Assembly: GCF_029081005.1 (NCBI RefSeq)
Contig: NZ_JAJQTQ010000038.1
Coordinates: 1 to 32,238, forward strand
Origin: Halomonas elongata
Lineage (GTDB): Bacteria; Pseudomonadota; Gammaproteobacteria; Pseudomonadales; Halomonadaceae
Direction: 5' to 3'
Length of the DNA stretch: 32,238 bases
Program-made: the position numbers and the translations under genes
Shown here: one piece after another, positions 7,902 to 16,606 of the stretch
Position numbering within the stretch: the first letter of the stretch is position 1
Layout of the letters: every line of letters begins with the position of its first letter
Notes under the pieces: generated by a model
Told to the model about the DNA's origin: nothing
What the model saw: only the letters and a program-made list of their open reading frames with translations
Databases searched by the model: none

Positions 7902-8567
7902 TCAGGCCGTCTCGGCGGCGCGTTCCATGCCCAGGGGCGTCAGGCGTTTCTGTAACGCCAGCAGCCCGTAGTCGACGATGATCGCCAGCAGGCTGACTGC
8001 CACGGCGCCGACGATCAGCTGGCGCGGGTCGGACTGGGAAATGCCGCGACTGATGAAGGTGCCGAGCCCGCCGGCGCCGATATAGGCGGCAATCGCCATC
8101 ACGCCGATATTGAGCACCACGGCGGTCCGCACGCCGGCCATGATCACCGGCACCGCCAGCGGGATCTCGACCATGCGAAGGCGCTGGTTCTGGCTCATGC
8201 CGACGCCCCGAGCGGCCTCGCGCAGCGCCGGGTCGACGTTGTTGATGGCGGTGTAGGTGTTGCGGATGATCGGCAGCTGCGAGTAGAGCAGCACGGCGAT
8301 CACCGCCGGCAGGTAGCCGATGCCCTGGCCGATCAGTGACAGCACCGGGATCATGATTCCGAAGAGCGCGATGGAGGGGATCGTGACGATGATGGAGGCG
8401 GCATAGAGGACCGTCCTGGCCAGACGCTCGTTCTTGGTGATGGCGATGCCGACGGGGACGCCGGTGACGGTGGCGATGCCCACGGCCACGCCCACCAGGG
8501 CGATGTGCTCGAGGGTTCTCGAGGCCAGCAGGTCAATGTTGTCCAGTGCGTATTGCAGCAGTTCCAA
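7902..8567 (-). CDS. Osmoprotectant ABC transporter, permease (TTG start)
   Basis: This 221-residue BPD-type permease is the first gene of the four-gene operon. It has about five or six membrane segments (LEHIALVGVAVGIATVTGV, VLYAASIIVTIPSIALFGIM, VSLLAIIVDYGLLAL) and the ATPase-contact loop EAARGVGMSQNQRLRMVEIPLAV. The start codon is TTG at 8565-8567: AAGGAG stands seven bases upstream and no ATG gives a family-length protein. It shares its loop pattern with the second permease, and the two probably form a heterodimer. The DNA upstream, 8568 to about 8740, should hold the operon promoter, but I could not identify convincing hexamers. Confidence 0.9.
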   Translation of the reverse strand: MELLQYALDNIDLLASRTLEHIALVGVAVGIATVTGVPVGIAITKNERLARTVLYAASIIVTIPSIALFGIMIPVLSLIGQGIGYLPAVIAVLLYSQLPIIRNTYTAINNVDPALREAARGVGMSQNQRLRMVEIPLAVPVIMAGVRTAVVLNIGVMAIAAYIGAGGLGTFISRGISQSDPRQLIVGAVAVSLLAIIVDYGLLALQKRLTPLGMERAAETA

Positions 8568-8740
8568 ATTCGTTCTCCTTGCGGCGACGAGTCCCTGTCA
8601 AGCATAGCCGGGCGGGGTGTCGATGGCATCGGATGGGTGATGCAAGGCGCTTGTCATGGAGGCGTAGCTTAGCAAAGCGTTGTTTTTGCGTGGATGACGA
8701 TGCGCAATGGTGGGAATTGCGAGCCGTGATGCATTACGAC

Positions 8741-8887
8741 GAGCTACGAGCTACGAGCTACGAGCTACGAGAGGCGAGAGGCGAGAGGCGAGAGGCGAGA
8801 GGCGAGAGGCGTGAGGCGTGAGGCGTGAGGCGTGAGGCGTGAGGCGTGAGGCGTGAGGCGTGAGGCGTGAGGCGTGAGGCGTGAGGC
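8741..8887. repeat. Compound heptanucleotide tandem array (21 units)
   Basis: There are four copies of GAGCTAC (8741-8768), six of GAGAGGC (8769-8810) and eleven of GTGAGGC (8811-8887). All are exact, seven bases long and in unbroken register, 147 bp in total. The DNA right after the array begins GAGCT again, like the first unit type. The unit types differ by few substitutions, as expected from serial slippage. No protein is convincingly encoded; seven is not a multiple of three, so any frame reads through cycling codons. It lies between the promoters of two divergent operons. Confidence 0.97.
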
Positions 8888-8902
8888 GAGCTGATAGCTA
8901 TT

Positions 8903-8921
8903 GGTAATGAGAATGATTGGC
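8903..8921. promoter_or_regulatory. Candidate Fur box
   Basis: This 19-bp site has AATGAGAATGATT at its core and matches 14 of 19 positions of the classical Fur consensus as I recall it. It lies 15 bases after the heptamer array and about 70 bp upstream of the -35 hexamer of the suf promoter. Fur control of suf operons is well established in E. coli, which makes the site plausible. The distance from the mapped promoter is long, so a second promoter or another kind of control would be needed. Confidence 0.4.
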
Positions 8922-8991
8922 TTTTTTGATGCTATCGGTAGTGAACGTGTCGCGAACCGACCGATTCTTGCTCGGTAGCGTCCGGTGAGGC

Positions 8992-9020
8992 TTCACATCG
9001 AAACCATACAGGACTAAAAT
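8992..9020 (+). promoter_or_regulatory. Sigma-70 promoter of the suf operon
   Basis: TTCACA (8992-8997) and TAAAAT (9015-9020) each match 5 of 6 consensus bases and are separated by exactly 17 bp. Transcription would begin near 9027, about 40 bases before the regulator's start codon. The -10 hexamer is inside the IscR-type site. Confidence 0.7.
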
Positions 9021-9030
9021 GGTCCGCAAT
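9006..9030. promoter_or_regulatory. IscR type-1-like operator over the suf promoter
   Basis: The 25-bp site is built around GACTAAAATGGTC (9012-9024), with ATA at the left end and AAT at the right. It agrees at about 20 of 25 positions with the E. coli type-1 IscR consensus as I remember it. It covers the -10 region, so binding should repress. This fits autoregulation by the cluster-bearing Rrf2 protein encoded immediately downstream. The site also argues against translation starting at the ATG at 9019, which lies inside it. Confidence 0.65.
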
Positions 9031-9066
9031 CGATCACCTGAGGGGAAAGCCCCGGGGAGTCAGGCA

Positions 9067-9528
9067 GTGTTGAAGCTTTCCAGACTGACCGATTATGCGG
9101 CGGTGGTGATGGCCCAGATCGCCCGACATCCCGAGCAGCCGCATGCGGCGGCCGAGCTTGCCGAGGCGGTGTCGCTGCCGCATCCGACGGTCAGCAAGAC
9201 CCTGAAGATGCTGGTGCGTGCCGGGCTTCTTGAGTCCCGGCGTGGCGCTCAGGGTGGCTACTCCCTGGCGCGCCCGGCCTCGCGCATTTCCGCCAGCGAT
9301 ATCATCTCGGCCATCGAAGGGCCGGTGGCGATGACCGAATGCAGCCAGGCGGAAGGCGACTGTGATCTGGTGTCGGTCTGCGGCGTGTCGGACAACTGGC
9401 AGCGGGTGTCGCTGGCGGTGCGTGCCCTGCTCGACAGCGTGACCCTGGCGCATCTGGCCGATACCACACCGATCAAGCTGCCCGTCCAGCTACCCATACA
9501 GAGCGTGAGCCTGGCCGCCGAGGCCTGA
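9067..9528 (+). CDS. SUF-system Rrf2-family regulator (IscR-like)
   Basis: This 153-residue winged-helix regulator begins LKLSRLTDYAAVVMAQIA. The helix-turn-helix runs from about residue 25 to 50 (LAEAVSLPHPTVSKTLKML), and the wing contains RRGAQGGYSLAR. Cys92, Cys99 and Cys105 form the iron-sulfur ligand set, spaced six and five residues apart, where E. coli IscR has five and five. This matches the group of Rrf2 proteins that govern SUF operons rather than isc. The GTG at 9067 is chosen as start because GGGGAG lies seven bases upstream and the family begins this way; the ATG at 9019 sits within the operator. sufB follows 71 bp downstream. It probably senses cluster status and represses its own operon. 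Confidence 0.88.
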   Translation: MLKLSRLTDYAAVVMAQIARHPEQPHAAAELAEAVSLPHPTVSKTLKMLVRAGLLESRRGAQGGYSLARPASRISASDIISAIEGPVAMTECSQAEGDCDLVSVCGVSDNWQRVSLAVRALLDSVTLAHLADTTPIKLPVQLPIQSVSLAAEA

Positions 9529-9551
9529 TCACCCGCGACTTCATTACCCGA

Positions 9552-9568
9552 GGCGAGCCGCGCTCGCC
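9552..9568. repeat. Small hairpin between the regulator and sufB
   Basis: GGCGAG (9552-9557) pairs with CTCGCC (9563-9568) around a 5-base loop. No T-run follows. It may stabilise or process the mRNA between the low-level regulator and the highly expressed sufB, but this is speculative. Confidence 0.35.
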
Positions 9569-9599
9569 GACCCAACCAGCCCGGGGAGGGGACAACATC

Positions 9600-11042
<1,443 letters not shown>

Positions 11043-11365
11043 CCAAGCCAAACGACCGGGGAGATGAGCGCCGGAGACGAGCCGAAGCGAGGGTCATCCG
11101 CCAGGGGTGAGGCGAATTCGCCGAACGGGTTGGCCATGGAAGGCCAACCCAGGCCCTGCAAGCAAAGCAGGAAGCGTAAGCGCAGCAGGGCGGATGTAGC
11201 GCCCAGGGATGGGTTCACAGCGCCCTCGCGGCGGTGCGGCGCCGGAAAAGCTCATCACTTCCTTTGCCGTGAGTAAGACGCGACGAGGCTGCGCGTCCTG
11301 CGGGGCCGAAACGAATCAACTTATGCGAGCCGCCGCGGCGGCTGATAGCTCAAAAGGTAGTCAAC
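11043..11365. repeat. Hairpin-rich intergenic insertion between sufB and sufC
   Basis: This gap contains no convincing gene but a dense series of inverted repeats. GGGTTGGCC/GGCCAACCC (11127-11150) has 9-bp arms and a 6-base loop. GCCCTGC/GCAGGGC lies at 11153-11159 and 11185-11191. GACGCG/CGCGTC lies at 11277-11282 and 11292-11297. A perfect 16-bp palindrome, AGCCGCCGCGGCGGCT, spans 11328-11343. The stretch 11120-11265 strongly resembles, from memory, a dispersed intergenic repeat of Halomonas-type genomes; no second copy is in this window. It may be transcribed as part of the suf mRNA or may supply a separate promoter for sufC; I see no strong promoter hexamers. The sufC ribosome-binding site is a modest AAGGTAG. 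Confidence 0.65.
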
Positions 11366-12118
11366 ATGCTCGAAGTCAAGGATCTGCACGTCACGGTCGA
11401 GGGGTCCGAGATCCTCAAGGGCCTGAACCTGACCATCGGTGCCGGCGAAGTCCACGCCCTCATGGGCCCCAACGGGGCCGGCAAGTCCACGCTCTCTGCC
11501 GTCATCGCCGGCAAGGACGGCTATGAGGTGACGAGCGGGTCGATCACCTTCGAGGGACGGGACGTGCTGGAGATGGAAATCGAGGAGCGTGCCCAGGCGG
11601 GCCTGCTGCTGGGCTTCCAGTACCCGGTGGAGATTCCCGGCGTGAAGAACATCTATCTGCTCAAGGCCGCCCTCAACGCCCAGCGTGCCGCACGGGGCGA
11701 GGACGAGATACCGGCGCCGGAATTCATGAAGCTGGTCAAGGAGAAGGTCGGCTTCATGAAGATGGATGCCAGCTTCCTTCAGCGTGCCGTCAACGAGGGC
11801 TTCTCCGGCGGCGAGAAGAAACGCAACGAAATCCTGCAGATGCTGGTCCTGCAGCCGAAACTCGCCATGCTCGACGAGATCGACTCCGGTCTCGACATCG
11901 ACGCCATGAAAGTGGTGGCCGATGGCGTCAATTCACTGCGAGGCGAGGAGAAGGGCATCCTGCTGGTGACCCACTATCAGCGTCTGCTGGATTACATCGT
12001 GCCCGACCAGGTTCATGTGCTGGTCGATGGACGCATCGTCAAGAGCGGCGATGCCGACCTGGCACGTGAACTCGAATCCCGTGGCTACGACTGGGTCGAG
12101 GAGGACTCTGCTGCATGA
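11366..12118 (+). CDS. sufC: Fe-S cluster assembly ATPase SufC
   Basis: This 250-residue ABC-type ATPase drives the conformational changes of the SufBC2D scaffold in the cytoplasm. Walker A is GPNGAGKST (residues 34-42), the signature is FSGGEKKR (146-153, with the SufC-specific EKKR), and Walker B is LAMLDE (166-171), followed by DSGLDIDA. Length matches the family. Its TGA overlaps the sufD ATG in an ATGA pair, so the two are translationally coupled. The start follows AAGGTAG after the hairpin-rich insertion that separates it from sufB. Confidence 0.97.
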   Translation: MLEVKDLHVTVEGSEILKGLNLTIGAGEVHALMGPNGAGKSTLSAVIAGKDGYEVTSGSITFEGRDVLEMEIEERAQAGLLLGFQYPVEIPGVKNIYLLKAALNAQRAARGEDEIPAPEFMKLVKEKVGFMKMDASFLQRAVNEGFSGGEKKRNEILQMLVLQPKLAMLDEIDSGLDIDAMKVVADGVNSLRGEEKGILLVTHYQRLLDYIVPDQVHVLVDGRIVKSGDADLARELESRGYDWVEEDSAA

Positions 12119-13461
12119 GTGACGAACAGCGCTTTCTCGACCGCCTGGCCGAGCGTAATGCCCAGCGTGGAGACGAGCCGACCTGGATCGCCGCGCGTCG
12201 CCAGGCCGGGGCGGCACGCTTCGAGGCATTCGGCTTCCCGCATCGTCGCATCGAAGAGTGGAAGTACACCAATGTACGCGACATTGCCCGGGGGGACTTC
12301 ACCCTGGCCACCGATGCCGAGTTTTCGCCGGCCACTGCGGCGGCCTTGACGCTGCCGCTGGACGCGTACCGTCTGACCTTCGTCGATGGCGTGTTCGCGC
12401 CGGCGTTGTCGGATCTCGGGTCATTGCCCGAGGGCGTGCAGGTAATGCCGCTGTCGCATGCCCTGGAAGAGAACCACGAGGCCGTGGGTGGGCCGCTCGG
12501 GCGTCTCACCGGCGTCGACTTCTCGTCCTTCGCGGCGCTCAATACCGCCTTCATGGAAGAGGGCGCGGTGGTACGGCTGGCCCCACGTACCGTGGTGGAC
12601 AAGCCGATCGTGCTGCAATTCCTGTCTCGGGCCGGGGAGCAGGAGGTGATGAGCCATCCGCGTATCCTGGTCGAGGCCGGCGGGCGTAGCGAGGCCACCC
12701 TGATCGAGCATCACGTGGGCGATGCCGAGGCCGCCAACTTCACCAACCTGGTGGAGGAGATCATCCTCGAGCGTGGTGCGATTCTGAGCCACTACAAGCT
12801 TCAGGAAGCGCCGCTCAAGGATCGCCACATCGCCAGCATTCACATCGAGCAGGCCCGCGATAGCCGTTATGTCTCCTTCAACCTCAACCTGGGGGGCGGC
12901 CTGGTGCGCAACGATCTGGTCAGCGACCTCAACGGCGAAGGCGCCGAGGCGATCTACAACGGTCTGTTCTATGGCCAGGGCCGCCAGCACGTGGACAACC
13001 ACACCCTGGTCAACCACAACGCGCCGCGGACGTTCTCCCGCGAAAACTACAAGGGCATCCTCGATGATCGCGCCCATGGCGTGTTCAACGGCAAGGTGAT
13101 CGTCAAGCGTGACAGCCAGCAGATCGAGGCCGACCAGAGCAATGCCAACCTGCTGCTCTCGGATCGTGCCGAGATCGACACCAAGCCGGAACTCGAGATC
13201 TACGCCGATGACGTCAAGTGCGCCCATGGTGCGACCACCGGCCAGCTCGACGAGGAGGCCATCTTCGCCCTGCGCACGCGCGGCATCGACGAACAGACCG
13301 CCCGCGGACTGTTGACGCTGGCGTTTGCCGGCGAGGTCATGGATCGGGTCGACCTGGATGCGGTGTCCGAGCGGGTCGAGCTGACCGTGGCCGGCAAGCT
13401 GCCGGAGCGCTTCAATCTGGCCGGCCTGGTGGAAACCGCCTCGGCCTTCAACGAGGAGTGA
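12115..13461 (+). CDS. sufD: Fe-S cluster assembly protein SufD
   Basis: This 448-residue paralogue of SufB completes the SufBC2D scaffold and helps iron entry. The N-terminal helical part includes the typical RRIEEWKYTN segment near residue 44. The C-terminal beta-helix carries the block KCAHGATTGQLDEEAIFALR. Cys369 and His371 there align with Cys358 and His360 of E. coli SufD, the His being needed for cluster assembly. E. coli SufD is 423 residues, so this one is slightly longer. The start overlaps sufC by four bases and the stop is three bases before sufS. No anomalies were seen. Confidence 0.96.
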   Translation: MSDEQRFLDRLAERNAQRGDEPTWIAARRQAGAARFEAFGFPHRRIEEWKYTNVRDIARGDFTLATDAEFSPATAAALTLPLDAYRLTFVDGVFAPALSDLGSLPEGVQVMPLSHALEENHEAVGGPLGRLTGVDFSSFAALNTAFMEEGAVVRLAPRTVVDKPIVLQFLSRAGEQEVMSHPRILVEAGGRSEATLIEHHVGDAEAANFTNLVEEIILERGAILSHYKLQEAPLKDRHIASIHIEQARDSRYVSFNLNLGGGLVRNDLVSDLNGEGAEAIYNGLFYGQGRQHVDNHTLVNHNAPRTFSRENYKGILDDRAHGVFNGKVIVKRDSQQIEADQSNANLLLSDRAEIDTKPELEIYADDVKCAHGATTGQLDEEAIFALRTRGIDEQTARGLLTLAFAGEVMDRVDLDAVSERVELTVAGKLPERFNLAGLVETASAFNEE

Positions 13462-13464
13462 GTC

Positions 13465-14706
13465 ATGGCCGATTTCAGTGACCTCCAGCTGGACGTGGCC
13501 CGGGTCCGCCGTGACTTTCCGATCCTCGATCGCGAGGTGCATGGCAAGCCGCTGGTCTATCTCGACAACGCGGCGACCTGCCAGACGCCGCGTCAGGTGA
13601 TCGAGGTCTTCGACGACTATTATCGGCGTTGCAACGCCAATATCCATCGTGGCCTGCACACCCTGGCCGATGAGGCCACCGGGGCCTTCGAGGGGACCCG
13701 CGAGACGGTGCGTGCCTATCTGGGGGCCGCCGAGGCCCGGGAGATCGTCTTCACGCGCGGCACCACCGAGGCGATCAATCTGGTGGCCGGGAGCTGGGGC
13801 CGTGCCAATCTCGGGCCCGGCGACGAGGTGCTGATCTCACGCCTGGAACACCATTCCAATATCGTGCCCTGGCAGCTGCTGGCCGGCGAGCTGGGCTTCA
13901 CCATCAAGGTGATTCCGGTGGACGAGCGCGGCGTGCTGGATCAGGTTGCCTATCGCGACCTGATCGGTGAGCGTACCCGGCTGGTGGCGGTCAACCATAT
14001 CTCCAATGCGCTGGGCACGGTCAATCCGGTAGCCGAGATGGCGAGCCTGGCCCACGAGCATGGCGCGCTGATCATGGTCGATGGCGCCCAGGCCGCACCG
14101 CACCAGCCCATCGATGTACAGGCCCTCGGTGTCGATTTCTATGCCTTCTCCGGCCACAAGGTGTATGGCCCTACCGGGGTCGGAGTCCTCTATGGCCGGG
14201 CGGAACTGCTCGATGCCATGCCCCCCTGGCAGGGCGGCGGCGAGATGATCAAGACCGTCTCCTTCGAGACGCCCACGACCTTCGCCGATATCCCCCACAA
14301 GTTCGAGGCGGGAACGCCGGCGATCGCCGAGGTGATCGCTCTGGGTCGCGCCCTGGAGTGGGTGAACGAGATCGGCCTGGGGCTGATCCAGGCCTGGGAG
14401 ACACGCCTGCTCGAGCATGCCACCGAGGGTGTGGCCTCGATCGAGGGCCTGCGTATCCTGGGTACCTCGCCGGACAAGGCGGCGGTGCTTTCCTTCGTCG
14501 TCGATGGTGCCCATGCCCAGGACATCGGCCTGCTGATCGACCAGCTGGGCGTGGCGATACGTACCGGGCATCACTGTGCCCAGCCGCTGTTGTCGCATTT
14601 CGGTGTCGATGCCACTTGCCGTGCCTCCTTTGCTGCCTACAACACGCCCGAGGAAATCGACATCTTCGTCGAGGGGCTCGAGCGGGTCGTGGGCATGCTG
14701 CGTTGA
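13465..14706 (+). CDS. sufS: Cysteine desulfurase SufS
   Basis: This 413-residue PLP enzyme removes sulfur from cysteine to supply persulfide for cluster assembly. The PLP lysine is Lys232 in FSGHKVYGPTG, and the catalytic cysteine is Cys371 in RTGHHCAQP, both in the group II (SufS/CsdA) context. The N-terminal block VRRDFPILDREVHGKPLVYLDNAAT is typical. The start is three bases after sufD. SufS enzymes are slow without a sulfur acceptor (SufE or SufU), and neither is encoded in this operon. The companion may be elsewhere in the genome. Confidence 0.97.
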   Translation: MADFSDLQLDVARVRRDFPILDREVHGKPLVYLDNAATCQTPRQVIEVFDDYYRRCNANIHRGLHTLADEATGAFEGTRETVRAYLGAAEAREIVFTRGTTEAINLVAGSWGRANLGPGDEVLISRLEHHSNIVPWQLLAGELGFTIKVIPVDERGVLDQVAYRDLIGERTRLVAVNHISNALGTVNPVAEMASLAHEHGALIMVDGAQAAPHQPIDVQALGVDFYAFSGHKVYGPTGVGVLYGRAELLDAMPPWQGGGEMIKTVSFETPTTFADIPHKFEAGTPAIAEVIALGRALEWVNEIGLGLIQAWETRLLEHATEGVASIEGLRILGTSPDKAAVLSFVVDGAHAQDIGLLIDQLGVAIRTGHHCAQPLLSHFGVDATCRASFAAYNTPEEIDIFVEGLERVVGMLR

Positions 14707-14725
14707 GGGAAAGCCGAGGAGCGAT

Positions 14726-15298
14726 ATGAGTGATATCGATGCACTGTCCGGCGTGACCAAGGGACAGGTGCTGCCACTGCAGCGTGATGTGGAGGCGATC
14801 TCCATTCCCTTCGGCAAGACGGAGACGTTGGCCGAGGATAGCGAGGTCACGGTCATGCAGGCCAAGGGCGGCACGATCAGCGTGGGGTTCGAAGGACGCA
14901 TGTACCTGATCGAAGGCAGCGAGCTGGACGCCCTGGGGCTCGAGGCGGTGCCGCGACCGACCTTGCCGGAAGATGCTTCGGAGGAGGATATCGAAGCGTT
15001 CGTCTGGGATCAGCTGCGAACCTGCTTCGATCCGGAGATCCCGGTCAATATCGTCGAGCTGGGACTGGTCTACGGTTGCCGCATCGAGCGCTTGATTACC
15101 GGCGAGCGACTCGTCACCATCCGTATGACGCTGACCGCACCGGGCTGCGGCATGGGCGATGTCATTGCCGCCGATGCGCGCAACAAGATTCTGGGTGCCC
15201 CCCAGATCAGCAAGGTGCACACCGAGATCGTCTTTGATCCGCCCTGGCGTCGCGAAATGATGAGCGACGAGGCCAAGCTCGAACTCGGCATGTTCTGA
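14726..15298 (+). CDS. sufT: SufT-type Fe-S assembly protein (MIP18/DUF59 family)
   Basis: This 190-residue protein has an N-terminal region (about residues 1-80) peculiar to SufT, then a MIP18/DUF59 domain from about residue 85. The motifs DPEIPVNIVELGLVYG, LTAPGCGMGDVIAADA and VFDPPWRREMMSDEAKLELGMF are all present, the single cysteine in APGCGMG being the one thought to matter in this family. SufT proteins assist maturation of iron-sulfur proteins. The ATG at 14726 has CGAGGAG five bases upstream and is 19 bp after sufS. Although the frame is open further upstream, that part lies within sufS. It closes the suf operon; I see no clear terminator after it. Confidence 0.92.
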   Translation: MSDIDALSGVTKGQVLPLQRDVEAISIPFGKTETLAEDSEVTVMQAKGGTISVGFEGRMYLIEGSELDALGLEAVPRPTLPEDASEEDIEAFVWDQLRTCFDPEIPVNIVELGLVYGCRIERLITGERLVTIRMTLTAPGCGMGDVIAADARNKILGAPQISKVHTEIVFDPPWRREMMSDEAKLELGMF

Positions 15299-15392
15299 GG
15301 AACGTGCGGGCGTCGTCCATGCGCTGCATCGAACGCCCCGGTGTCGGCGAGATGAGGCGGCGCCCAAGAAGCCGCCATGACCGGGGAAGTCG

Positions 15393-16151
15393 ATGCCCTC
15401 GCTACCGTGGAAAACCTTCCGGATCCTGCTGATGTCACTTGGCGGGGGAACCCTGCTGGCGATACTGCTGTTTCTGGCCGCCAACCTGTGGATGCTGACC
15501 AATACCCGCAGTCGCATCGAGCTCGAGCCGTCTCAGTGCCGGTCCGAGCGGGTCGGTATCGTCTTCGGGACATCGCACTGGACCCGCAGCGGCGCACGGA
15601 ACCCTCACTTCGAGGGGCGCATGCGAGCTGCGGCGAGCCTGGTGCATGATGGACGGGTCGCGCATCTGCTGCTGTCGGGAGATAACAGCACTCGCTACTA
15701 TAATGAGCCGGTGACCATGTGGAAGGATCTGCGCGGCCGCGATATCCCGGATTCGGCCATGACGCTCGACTATGCCGGCTTCAGCACCTTCGATACTCTC
15801 GCCCGGGCCCGGGATGTCTTTGCGGTGAACCGCGCCTTGCTGGTCACCCAGGCCTGGCATCTGCCCAGGGCCCTGTTCATCGCCGATGCACTGGGCATCG
15901 AGGCGCGAGGCTGTGCGGCGCCGGAACGGCCGTCGGACGACACCCTGCGGCTGAGGGCAAGGGAATGGATCGCGCGAGTGGCGACACTCGGGGACCTCTA
16001 TCTATGGGGGCGCGAGCCGCATTTCCTGGGCCCGATGGAACCCCTCGAGATCATGCCGCGTCGCGGCCCGGTCAACGCTTCTGACGCAGCTTCTGCAGAC
16101 GATACAACTCGCGAATCAGCGAACGGCAGTTCCGCCAGCATTCCTCGATGA
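15393..16151 (+). CDS. sanA: SanA-like envelope protein (DUF218)
   Basis: This 252-residue protein is an inner-membrane protein with one N-terminal helix (residues 9-32, ILLMSLGGGTLLAILLFLAANLW) and a DUF218 domain facing the periplasm. It matches E. coli SanA, which is linked to envelope barrier function at high temperature. Shared blocks are GIVFGTSHWTRSG, HLLLSGDNSTRYYNEPVTM, LDYAGFSTFDTLARARDVF, TQAWHLPRALFIADALGI and LYLWGREPHFLGPM. The catalytic role of DUF218 is not settled. The start has GGGGAAG upstream. The last 27 residues form a low-complexity tail read from DNA that is the 3' end of the opposite-strand gene at 16072-16518. Confidence 0.9.
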   Translation: MPSLPWKTFRILLMSLGGGTLLAILLFLAANLWMLTNTRSRIELEPSQCRSERVGIVFGTSHWTRSGARNPHFEGRMRAAASLVHDGRVAHLLLSGDNSTRYYNEPVTMWKDLRGRDIPDSAMTLDYAGFSTFDTLARARDVFAVNRALLVTQAWHLPRALFIADALGIEARGCAAPERPSDDTLRLRAREWIARVATLGDLYLWGREPHFLGPMEPLEIMPRRGPVNASDAASADDTTRESANGSSASIPR

Positions 16152-16518
16152 CCGGCTCGATGGCGTCGGGTAGCGGGTGGGTGAGCAGGGTCGAGAGCGA
16201 CTGCATCAATACCCGTTCCTGCTCGAGCAATTCGTTGATCAGGACCTGACTGTCATTGCCGACGAAACTCTTCAGTCGACTCCACAGCCACATGTAGTCG
16301 TCGCGCTCGACGTCGGCATCGCGGGGGAGAAGGTCGAGATGACGGCGGGCCAGCGACTGCAGCTCGCGCATCAGCCGGCCACGTTCCTCGAAATGGGGCT
16401 CGAGCGCGTCGCGCAGGGTTGGCCGCAAACGCTCTAGATTGTCCTGGAAATAGTCGATGCTGTCGGCCAGTGCTTCGAGGGCACTGTCCATCGCCACCTG
16501 GCGATTATCAAGAAACAT
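16072..16518 (-). CDS. Hypothetical helical protein, 148 residues
   Basis: I do not recognise this gene. The protein is rich in Leu, Glu and Arg, predicted almost wholly helical, and probably a helical bundle (segments around residues 10-60, 85-115 and 120-145). It has one cysteine (in EECWRNC there are two) and no signal peptide or membrane helix. A near-perfect AGGAGGTGA lies seven bases before the ATG, so it is very likely expressed. Its 3' end overlaps the sanA 3' end by 80 bp, tail to tail. It lies downstream of rimK on the same strand, 88 bp away, and a hairpin at 16551-16579 is in between. Confidence 0.75.
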   Translation of the reverse strand: MFLDNRQVAMDSALEALADSIDYFQDNLERLRPTLRDALEPHFEERGRLMRELQSLARRHLDLLPRDADVERDDYMWLWSRLKSFVGNDSQVLINELLEQERVLMQSLSTLLTHPLPDAIEPVIEECWRNCRSLIRELYRLQKLRQKR

Positions 16519-16550
16519 GCGCGTTCACCTCCTCCGGTGACGCAGATTGT

Positions 16551-16579
16551 GGGGGTGTCGTGGTACTTTTGCCACCCCC
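16551..16579. repeat. Hairpin between rimK and the downstream hypothetical gene
   Basis: GGGGGTG (16551-16557) is complementary to CACCCCC (16573-16579), with an inner GTGG/CCAC alternative pairing. No long T-run follows on the minus strand (ACAATCT). It may attenuate transcription past rimK, or sit in the leader of the 148-codon gene. Confidence 0.45.
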
Positions 16580-16606
16580 GTTTACCATTAAATACCTTTT
16601 TCGGGA

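Noticed and set aside
8741..8887. Possible CRISPR array
   Set aside because: The repeats are seven bases and contiguous, without spacers; no cas genes are nearby.
9019..9066. N-terminal extension of the SUF regulator from the ATG at 9019
   Set aside because: The ATG lies within the IscR-like operator and upstream of the predicted transcript start; the family begins at the GTG at 9067.
11064..11526. Short plus-strand frames in and after the sufB-sufC gap
   Set aside because: Arg/Ser-rich translations of hairpin-rich DNA, running into sufC out of frame; no start signals.
15356..15376. Terminator after sufT (GGCGGC/GCCGCC)
   Set aside because: Only six pairs with a 9-base loop and no T-run; insufficient support.
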